The position numbers were made by a program, and so were the translations under genes. The notes under the pieces were generated by a model. That model did not search any database. It worked only from the letters and a program-made list of their open reading frames with translations, and was not told where the DNA came from. From contig WFQS01000518.1 in assembly GCA_015486915.1 (NCBI GenBank), positions 1-6,623 of the forward strand: DNA of 6,623 nt, given 5' to 3'. Below, piece after piece: positions 1 through 4,830 of the stretch. Source of the DNA: Desulfobacteraceae bacterium (GTDB lineage Bacteria; Desulfobacterota; Desulfobacteria; Desulfobacterales; Desulfobacteraceae). The number at the start of each line of letters is the position of its first letter. Within the stretch, counting starts at the first letter, position 1.

Positions 1-145
1 CATCAAAAGCAACATAATCACCAAATCCAAGGGCATGCGCATGTTTGGTAATTGCTGCCGTCAGTGTTGTCTTTCCGTGATCTATGTGGCCTATGGTCCC
101 AATGTTCACATGCGGTTTAGTCCGCTCAAATTTCTCTTTTGCCAT
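1..145 (-). CDS. tuf: Elongation factor Tu, N-terminal fragment (partial at window edge)
   Basis: EF-Tu is the cytoplasmic GTPase that delivers aminoacyl-tRNA to the ribosomal A site. Only the first 48 residues are present; the gene continues beyond position 1. The protein begins [20 protein letters not shown]. It carries the G1/P-loop GHIDHGKT at residues 19-26, with Ile where Val is more usual, followed by TTLTAAITK and the start of the switch I region. The ATG at 145-143 is preceded by a perfect AGGAGG (162-157) 11 nt away, which fixes the start. The gene lies 27 nt after tRNA-Thr(GGT) and is the last visible member of a tRNA–tuf operon matching the E. coli tufB arrangement. Family identity is certain; calling it tufB specifically would rest on context. 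Confidence 0.97.
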   Translation of the reverse strand, partial: MAKEKFERTKPHVNIGTIGHIDHGKTTLTAAITKHAHALGFGDYVAFD

Positions 146-156
146 CTTCGTCAATT

Positions 157-162
157 CCTCCT
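157..162 (-). promoter_or_regulatory. Shine-Dalgarno site of tuf
   Basis: The minus strand reads AGGAGG, a full match to the anti-Shine-Dalgarno core, 11 nt before the tuf ATG. It sits in the 27-nt spacer between the 3' end of tRNA-Thr(GGT) and tuf, so the message keeps its own ribosome binding site after tRNA processing. Confidence 0.85.
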
Positions 163-172
163 GCCTGCATAA

Positions 173-249
173 TGGAGCCCATGACCGGATTCGAACCGGT
201 GAACCTCTTCCTTACCAAGGAAGCGCTCTACCACCTGAGCTACATGGGC
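173..249 (-). tRNA. thrT: tRNA-Thr (anticodon GGT)
   Basis: This is a complete cloverleaf on the minus strand. The acceptor arms GCCCATG/CATGGGC pair perfectly, the D-stem is GCTC/GAGC, and the anticodon stem is CTTCC/GGAAG around loop TTGGTAA, giving anticodon GGT (reads ACC and ACT). The T-arm contains GGTTCGAATCC, and CCA is encoded in the DNA. It is the last tRNA before tuf, the position occupied by thrT in E. coli. Confidence 0.97.
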
Positions 250-314
250 AATATCAGTCCACAGATCAAGTCTAAAAACAAAATTTTTTGAATCTGAATT
301 TAAAAAAAAGGGGT

Positions 315-390
315 TGGAGCGGGAGACGAGGCTCGAACTCGCGACATTCAGCTTGGAAGGCTGAAGCTCTACCAACTGAGCTACTCCCGC
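315..390 (-). tRNA. glyT: tRNA-Gly (anticodon TCC)
   Basis: This is a complete cloverleaf with acceptor GCGGGAG/CTCCCGC and anticodon stem TCAGC/GCTGA around loop CTTCCAA, giving anticodon TCC (reads GGA). The T-arm has GAGTTCGAGCCTC and CCA is encoded. It sits between tRNA-Tyr (102-nt spacer) and tRNA-Thr(GGT) (65-nt A+T-rich spacer), which corresponds to glyT in the E. coli tufB operon. Confidence 0.97.
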
Positions 391-492
391 TCTAAAAAGG
401 ATGATGATAAACCACCTTCAATTTTGAAGCATACATTCTATGCAGTATGCGACCTCTTTCTTGAAAATTGAGATCTCCTACACGAACTCTTT

Positions 493-577
493 TGGTGGTG
501 GGGGGAGGATTTGAACCTCCGAAGGCTCTGCCGTCAGATTTACAGTCTGATCCCTTTGACCACTCGGGAACCCCACC
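493..577 (-). tRNA. tyrU: tRNA-Tyr (anticodon GTA)
   Basis: This is an 85-nt class II tRNA including its encoded CCA. The acceptor arms GGTGGGG/CCCCACC pair perfectly, and the anticodon stem CAGA/TCTG surrounds loop CTGTAAA, giving anticodon GTA. A long variable arm follows, as is usual for bacterial tRNA-Tyr. The T-stem is GGAGG/CCTCC. Only 3 nt separate its 5' end from the CCA of the upstream tRNA-Thr(TGT), so the two are certainly processed from one precursor. It corresponds in order to E. coli tyrU. Confidence 0.97.
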
Positions 578-580
578 ATT

Positions 581-656
581 TGGAGCCGATACCCCGAATT
601 GAACGGAGGACATTCTCATTACAAGTGAGACGCTCTACCAGCTGAGCTATATCGGC
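581..656 (-). tRNA. thrU: tRNA-Thr (anticodon TGT)
   Basis: This is a complete cloverleaf with acceptor GCCGATA/TATCGGC and anticodon stem TCTCA/TGAGA around loop CTTGTAA, giving anticodon TGT (reads ACA and, when modified, other ACN codons). CCA is encoded. It is the first gene of the tRNA–tuf operon, about 50 nt downstream of the predicted transcription start. Its U34 places it in the class of tRNAs that TrhP-type enzymes hydroxylate in other bacteria; a TrhP-like gene lies at 3180-4403. That functional link is inferred. Confidence 0.97.
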
Positions 657-715
657 ATCATTACATCGTGAGAAAGTAAAATTTTTCATAAACTTCCCAC
701 GACAAAGACCGAGGG

Positions 716-744
716 ATAATAGCAGAGGGCATCCATATTATCAA
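716..744 (-). promoter_or_regulatory. Predicted sigma-70 promoter of the tRNA–tuf operon
   Basis: Reading the minus strand, TTGATA (744-739) serves as the -35 box and TATTAT (721-716) as the -10 box, with an ideal 17-nt spacer. The discriminator after the -10 is CCCTCGG, the G+C-rich type associated with stringently controlled stable-RNA promoters. An A+T-rich stretch lies upstream of the -35. Transcription would start near 707-710, about 50 nt before tRNA-Thr(TGT). Box quality and position make this convincing, but stringent control is an inference from the discriminator. Confidence 0.75.
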
Positions 745-920
745 CCTCTGTTATTAACCAATAAACACAATAAATAGACATTAAAAGTGCATATAGGGGG
801 TAAAGGTGTATTTTTTACCGGATTACTTTATTTTACTGACTTTTATCTGATTTATGCAGAATATTAATTCTGCCGACCTGTATCCCAAAGCCTAAATTCT
901 TTAATTTTACTTATATTTCC

Positions 921-949
921 TTGACACAATGTCCTTTAGTCTATATAAA
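921..949 (+). promoter_or_regulatory. Predicted strong sigma-70 promoter upstream of mltD
   Basis: TTGACA (921-926) is a perfect -35 box and TATAAA (944-949) a five-of-six -10 box, with a 17-nt spacer. Transcription would start near 955-957. The first annotated gene downstream, the mltD-like CDS, begins 260 nt after the promoter, which leaves a long leader containing a terminator-like structure. The promoter could therefore serve either a short RNA or the mltD operon with attenuation. No better promoter closer to 1211 was seen. Confidence 0.7.
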
Positions 950-986
950 AAAGCAAATTTTGTCATTGGTTTTCTTCTTTATTATA

Positions 987-1040
987 AAAAAGAGCTCACT
1001 TTTGACAGAGTAACTGATGCTCTTTTTATGTTTGTCAAAA
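987..1040 (+). promoter_or_regulatory. Structured leader: terminator-like stem interleaved with a second stem
   Basis: AAAAAGAGC (987-995) is the exact complement of GCTCTTTTT (1019-1027), a 9-bp stem ending in a T run, which resembles a weak bidirectional intrinsic terminator. In its loop, TTTTGACA (1000-1007) is the exact complement of TGTCAAAA (1033-1040), immediately downstream. The two pairings interleave in an H-type pseudoknot order, so they could coexist as a pseudoknot or compete as attenuator and antiterminator. It lies about 30-85 nt after the predicted start of the 921-949 promoter. The repeats are seen directly; the RNA function is inferred, and A+T-rich DNA raises the chance rate of such matches. 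Confidence 0.4.
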
Positions 1041-1210
1041 TCTATGATTTCTTGAGACACAGAAGCACAATTTAGATCGGATTCATGGCCGTTATACCAA
1101 TGGCAAAACTTTTCGCCTCACAACTGAAATGTGGAATCTATTATCATGCTGAAGACGTTAAGCAAAGCAGCTGGCTTTAAATTTTCATTGAACTGAAGGT
1201 ATTTAATTAT

Positions 1211-3085
1211 ATGCATAAAATATACTATACCATATTAATAATTTTGTCCTTGCTGTTGACAGGTTGTGTTCAGTCTGTGAATACTCAATCCGCTTGTAAC
1301 TTTCCGGGCGAATCTGTCACTGCTGTTGATTCAATAACTAAACATTCTTTGCCCACTAACAGCAATAATAGTACAATTACCGGAATTGCGAACCCACGGC
1401 CATCAGATAACAATGGCGACAGCAATTCCAGTAATAATAATTTATCTAAAGAATCATTAAAACCAGCATCAGGCAGCCCGATTTTGCCTTCTTCAAGTCA
1501 GGAGCCGGTTACCGAGGATAAGCAGCAGGGAATATCGACCCAGAATAAAATTGACCATGCTCTTGAATTATGTCAGTCAGCACAGGATCTGTGGGAAAAA
1601 GGTGAGCTTGAAAATGCCCTTTCAAAACTTGACTCTGCATATTCAACAATACTGGGCCTTGACATAAATAACCATCCTGAATTCAACCAGCAGAAAGAAG
1701 ATATGAGATATATGATTTCCAAAAGAATACTGGAAATCTACGCTTCCCGTAATATAGTTGTTAATGGAAAATATAATGAAATTCCATTAACAACCAACAA
1801 ATATGTAAAGCAGCAGATAGCCCAGTTAACAGGTCCGGACAGATCTTTTCTTATCCAGTCCCTGAGGCGTTCAGGTAGATATCGGCCATATATTGTTTCA
1901 GAAATGAAAAAAGCGGGACTTCCCGTTGAATTATCATGGCTTCCCTTAATTGAAAGCGGTTTTAAAATTCGTGCGCTTTCAAAATCAAGAGCCCTCGGGT
2001 TATGGCAGTTTATACCATCTACGGGATACAAATTCGGACTTAACAGAAATTATTATATAGATGAAAGACTTGATCCTGTAAAATCCACTAAAGCTGCAAT
2101 CGAATATTTTAAGGAACTTCATAAAATATTTGGTGACTGGTCAACGGTGCTTGCCGCATATAACTGCGGCGAGGGAAGAGTATTGAGGATAATCAGGCAG
2201 CAGAATATAAACTATCTTGATAATTTCTGGGATCTTTTCCAAAAACTTCCAATGGAAACTGCCATGTATGTACCCCGTTTCCTTGCCGTACTTCACATAA
2301 TGAAAAATCCTGTTAAATACAATATAGATATAAATAATGAACTTAAGCCTGTTAAATACAAAATTTTTACCATAAAAAAACAGTTAAGACTGAAAGATAT
2401 TGCAAAGGAGATAGGCTGTAATTATAAACTTTTAAAGGATCTCAACCCGGAACTGAGATATGCTCTTCTGCCTCCTGAAGAGTATGAACTCAAAATTCCT
2501 CAATCAAAAGCTGATACATTTCTTGCTAAATTAGATGAAATAAAACTTTCCTATCATCCCCCTGCAAGATATGTTTATCACCGTGTTAGAAAAGGTGAAA
2601 GCCTTTCATGCATTGCCAGAAGATTCCATACAACTATCAGAAGCATAGCTTTTCTAAATGGTATTTCCCGGCAAAATCTTATCAGCAGAGGCAAGGTCCT
2701 TAGAATTGCTTCCACATCATATCACGAATCGGTTTCATTGACTCAGGGATCAAAAAGAATAACTCATAAAAAATCTTTTAAATATGTTGTGAAAAGAGGC
2801 GATAATCTATGGCTTATCGCAAAAAGATATTCCTCGACTACAAAGCGTATCATGGCTGTGAACAATCTTGCTGGTTCTTCTCTGCATATAAACCAGATTT
2901 TAATAATTCCTTCTGCAAAGTCATATCCACAGAAAATCAATGCAACCACTTATTCGGTAAAATCCGGAGATACCCCCTTTACAATTGCAAAAAAATATAA
3001 TATGAGGTTAAACCGTCTTCTCAGTTTAAATCATCTGACTAAGAGAAGTACAATATATCCCGGTCAGAGACTTCTCGTCGAATAA
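1211..3085 (+). CDS. mltD: Membrane-bound lytic murein transglycosylase D-like lipoprotein with LysM repeats
   Basis: The enzyme cleaves the MurNAc–GlcNAc bond of peptidoglycan, forming 1,6-anhydroMurNAc, and would be anchored in the outer membrane facing the periplasm. The 624-residue product has a lipoprotein signal with lipobox LTGC and lipidated Cys19; position +2 is Val, not the Asp retention signal. A Ser/Asn/Pro-rich linker spans about 20-110, and helical repeats about 111-180. The family 1 SLT catalytic domain (about 235-330) shows ESGF with predicted catalytic Glu248, GLWQFIPSTG at 263-272 and AAYNCGEGRV at 315-324. C-terminal LysM repeats lie at about 453-499, 522-567 and 579-624, with a degenerate one at 383-430. 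E. coli MltD is shorter, about 450 residues with two LysM. The gene is followed after 5 nt by tRNA-Arg. Confidence 0.93.
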   Translation: MHKIYYTILIILSLLLTGCVQSVNTQSACNFPGESVTAVDSITKHSLPTNSNNSTITGIANPRPSDNNGDSNSSNNNLSKESLKPASGSPILPSSSQEPVTEDKQQGISTQNKIDHALELCQSAQDLWEKGELENALSKLDSAYSTILGLDINNHPEFNQQKEDMRYMISKRILEIYASRNIVVNGKYNEIPLTTNKYVKQQIAQLTGPDRSFLIQSLRRSGRYRPYIVSEMKKAGLPVELSWLPLIESGFKIRALSKSRALGLWQFIPSTGYKFGLNRNYYIDERLDPVKSTKAAIEYFKELHKIFGDWSTVLAAYNCGEGRVLRIIRQQNINYLDNFWDLFQKLPMETAMYVPRFLAVLHIMKNPVKYNIDINNELKPVKYKIFTIKKQLRLKDIAKEIGCNYKLLKDLNPELRYALLPPEEYELKIPQSKADTFLAKLDEIKLSYHPPARYVYHRVRKGESLSCIARRFHTTIRSIAFLNGISRQNLISRGKVLRIASTSYHESVSLTQGSKRITHKKSFKYVVKRGDNLWLIAKRYSSTTKRIMAVNNLAGSSLHINQILIIPSAKSYPQKINATTYSVKSGDTPFTIAKKYNMRLNRLLSLNHLTKRSTIYPGQRLLVE

Positions 3086-3090
3086 AATAT

Positions 3091-3165
3091 GCCCCCGTAG
3101 CTCAGTGGATAGAGCATTGGATTCCTAATCCATGTGCGCAAGTTCGATTCTTGCCGGGGGTACCA
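3091..3165 (+). tRNA. tRNA-Arg (anticodon CCT)
   Basis: This is a complete cloverleaf. The acceptor GCCCCCG/CGGGGGT has a G1·U72 wobble, the D-stem is GCTC/GAGC, and the anticodon loop TTCCTAA gives anticodon CCT (reads AGG). The T-arm is GCAAG/CTTGC with loop TTCGATT, the discriminator is A73, and CCA is encoded. The anticodon stem TTGGA/TCCAT has a U·U mismatch at the 27-43 pair. The gene is wedged 5 nt after the mltD stop and 14 nt before the TrhP-like start, with no terminator or promoter visible between them, so it is probably cut out of a shared transcript. Confidence 0.96.
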
Positions 3166-3179
3166 CAATTTTAAAAATC

Positions 3180-4403
3180 ATGCAGAAAAAAAATATCATA
3201 CCGGAACTTCTTGCACCTGCAGGTAATTTTGAAAAACTTGAGATTGCCCTTCACTATGGTGCAGATGCAGTTTATCTCGCAGGACAGGATTTCAGTTTAA
3301 GAAATCTCTCGGACAATTTTACTTTACATGAGCTTAACAGGGCAGTTGAGTTTGCCCATTCAAGAGGAGCAAAAGTTTATGTAGCCTGTAATATCTACTC
3401 ACGGAATAAAGAACAGACCGGGATTAAAAATTTTTTTTCTGAAATTGGATCAATAAATCCTGATGCGGTTATTATTGCCGACCCGGGCATTGTTCTCCTT
3501 GCAAGAAATATAATCCCGCATATTGATATTCATCTCAGTACCCAGGCAAACACGACAAATTACAACACTGCGCAATTCTGGCATGAAGCTGGTGTAAAAC
3601 GTGTAAATCTTGCAAGGGAATTATCACTTGAAGAAATTCATGAAATCAGTTCCCGGTCTGCAATTGAAACCGAGGCTTTTATCCACGGTGCCATGTGCAT
3701 TTCTTACTCTGGACGATGTCTGCTGAGCAGTTTCTTTACCGGTCGTGACAGCAACAGGGGAATGTGCACCCACCCGTGCAGATGGAAATATTCCATAGTT
3801 GAGGAACAACGTCCCGGAGAATTTCATACTGTTATGGAGGATCAGAGGGGAACCTATATCTTCAGTTCAAAAGATCTCTGCATGATCAGGCACATCCCCG
3901 AACTGATTAAAACCGGCATCAGTTCTTTAAAAATTGAAGGAAGAATGAAGGGAATAGGTTATCTTGCCTCCGTTGTAAAAACCTATAGGGAGGCAATAGA
4001 TGCATATATAAATGATCCGGAAAAATTTCTTGTTCAAACCCAATGGGAAGAGGAACTTGACCGCATGTATCACAGGGATTATTGTACGGGGTTTTACCTT
4101 GGCGATCATAAACAGACTGTACCTGATTATAAAAATAAACGCATTGGAATGATTCACAGTTTTATAGGCAAGATCCTTGAATGCAGACCGGACAATTCGA
4201 TTGTGGTTGATATTAAAAACAAAATATCCACAGGGGATACAATTGAAATTCTAAGGCCCCATGGAGCATCACTAAAAGATGTTATATCAGAAATTTTTGA
4301 TAAAAATTGCAACCCTGTACTCCATGCACAGCCCAATACCCACTCAATTCTTAAGATCAAAATAAAATGTAATCCCAATGATATTATCAGAAAAGCTTCT
4401 TAG
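3180..4403 (+). CDS. trhP: U32 family protein, TrhP-like tRNA uridine(34) hydroxylase
   Basis: TrhP-type enzymes (formerly YegQ, 'peptidase U32') use prephenate to form 5-hydroxyuridine at tRNA position 34, the first step to cmo5U/mo5U. The 407-residue product starts MQKKNIIPELLAPAGNFEKL. It has GADAVYLAGQDFSLRN at about 27-42, DPGIVLLAR at 101-109, HGAMC and GRC with Cys173 and Cys180, then Cys196 and Cys200 in GMCTHPCRW. Further on are EEQRPGEF (208-215), a GTYIFSSKDL segment (224-233) and SLKIEGR ending at 255. The RPGEF…GTYI..SKDL block matches TrhP better than RlhA or UbiU/UbiV, which share the fold. Conserved cysteines suggest an Fe-S cluster. At 407 residues it is shorter than E. coli TrhP (about 450), lacking a loop after the cysteine block. 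An ATG at 3132 in the same frame lies inside tRNA-Arg and is rejected. No Shine-Dalgarno precedes 3180. Confidence 0.85.
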   Translation: MQKKNIIPELLAPAGNFEKLEIALHYGADAVYLAGQDFSLRNLSDNFTLHELNRAVEFAHSRGAKVYVACNIYSRNKEQTGIKNFFSEIGSINPDAVIIADPGIVLLARNIIPHIDIHLSTQANTTNYNTAQFWHEAGVKRVNLARELSLEEIHEISSRSAIETEAFIHGAMCISYSGRCLLSSFFTGRDSNRGMCTHPCRWKYSIVEEQRPGEFHTVMEDQRGTYIFSSKDLCMIRHIPELIKTGISSLKIEGRMKGIGYLASVVKTYREAIDAYINDPEKFLVQTQWEEELDRMYHRDYCTGFYLGDHKQTVPDYKNKRIGMIHSFIGKILECRPDNSIVVDIKNKISTGDTIEILRPHGASLKDVISEIFDKNCNPVLHAQPNTHSILKIKIKCNPNDIIRKAS

Positions 4404-4601
4404 TTGCCCTGCTCCTGAATTCCTGTCATCAAAAACAAGAAATTTATCGGTTACGTGCATCACCCGATTAAAAATTTAATCACAATATTCAATCCCCTCC
4501 AGCACTTAAGAGATCTTTTTTAAAAATTCCAGGAATTTCACCTTTCCATTTAAAAAATACAGAAAAGTCTTGACTTTTAAACATTAATTGTTAAGCCTTG
4601 A

Positions 4602-4616
4602 TTGATATCCTATCAA
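4602..4616. promoter_or_regulatory. Operator-like palindrome upstream of the acyl-CoA ligase
   Basis: TTGATA and TATCAA form a perfect 6-bp inverted repeat around a 3-nt TCC centre, about 215 nt before the ligase ATG. Its size and symmetry suit a dimeric regulator, and fatty-acid-degradation genes are often repressor-controlled. No regulator is in view and the motif is short, so a chance palindrome in A+T-rich DNA remains possible. Confidence 0.25.
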
Positions 4617-4641
4617 AAATTAATTACCAATTTTGGGAGTT

Positions 4642-4655
4642 GAGGCGCGAGGCGC
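4642..4655 (+). repeat. Tandem 7-bp direct repeat GAGGCGC ×2
   Basis: Two exact head-to-tail copies of GAGGCGC occupy 4642-4648 and 4649-4655. They stand out as a G+C-rich island in very A+T-rich surroundings and end immediately before an ATG at 4656. Their function is unknown. Confidence 0.5.
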
Positions 4656-4773
4656 ATGTCTATCACAGGCAAATCGCTTAAATTAAGATACATCAAGGAT
4701 ATTTCGTGTTTTTACAACGCTGCCGAAAAGGATTAACCTGCTTATAGAATGTAAGGTTGTTTTTGAGTGTACC

Positions 4774-4791
4774 CCATGCACACAGGCATGG
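4774..4791 (+). promoter_or_regulatory. Short hairpin in the likely ligase mRNA leader
   Basis: CCATGC (4774-4779) and GCATGG (4786-4791) pair perfectly around a 6-nt loop ACACAG, 39 nt before the ligase start. It is followed by a T-rich but interrupted stretch, too weak for a confident terminator. It could be an mRNA leader hairpin or a protein-binding palindrome. Confidence 0.3.
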
Positions 4792-4821
4792 AAGCATTGT
4801 TTCTTATATATTAATTATTTT

Positions 4822-4825
4822 GGAG
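4822..4825 (+). promoter_or_regulatory. Shine-Dalgarno site of the acyl-CoA ligase
   Basis: GGAG ends 5 nt before the ATG at 4831, within TGGAGATAAA. It supports that ATG as the start, in agreement with the N-terminal family alignment. Confidence 0.75.
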
Positions 4826-4830
4826 ATAAA

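Larger units (their letters stand above)
657..1210. other. Divergent intergenic region between the tRNA–tuf operon and mltD
   Basis: This is 554 nt of A+T-rich DNA without a convincing gene. It holds the minus-strand tRNA operon promoter (716-744), a small inverted repeat GGTAAA/TTTACC (799-804 and 814-819), a strong plus-strand promoter (921-949) and a structured leader (987-1040). An unsupported 31-codon ATG ORF spans 1085-1180. The closest Shine-Dalgarno-like match for mltD is AAGG at 1196-1199, 11 nt before its ATG. Confidence 0.7.
4404..4830. other. A+T-rich intergenic region with several short palindromes
   Basis: This is 427 nt between the TrhP-like gene and the acyl-CoA ligase with no convincing gene and no strong intrinsic terminator. 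It contains GATTAAA-AA-TTTAATC (4466-4481), AAATTCC-A-GGAATTT (4524-4538), TTGATA-TCC-TATCAA (4602-4616), a tandem GAGGCGC repeat (4642-4655) directly before a 26-codon ATG ORF (4656-4736), and a CCATGC/GCATGG hairpin (4774-4791). A TTGACT at 4570-4575 has no good -10 partner, so the ligase promoter could not be assigned. Confidence 0.6.

Noticed and set aside
84..619. Short ORFs across the tuf start and tRNA genes on both strands (63-75 codons)
   Set aside because: They read through well-formed tRNA cloverleaves or antisense to tuf, have no family resemblance, and arise from tRNA sequence lacking stops.
1738..2031. 97-codon minus-strand ORF within mltD
   Set aside because: It is the shadow of the conserved SLT domain; no ribosome binding site or family match was seen.
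3091..3165. tRNA-Arg as an integration (att) site
   Set aside because: No integrase gene, no duplicated tRNA 3' end and no change in composition appear in the flanking sequence within the window.
4514..4538. Terminator for the TrhP-like gene around the T run and AAATTCC/GGAATTT palindrome
   Set aside because: The T run precedes the palindrome instead of following it on the plus strand, and the arms are separated by one base, which makes a poor hairpin.
4764..4800. Sigma-54 promoter before the acyl-CoA ligase
   Set aside because: GG pairs near 4785 and 4790 do not have a GC dinucleotide at the required spacing, so the -24/-12 consensus is not met.
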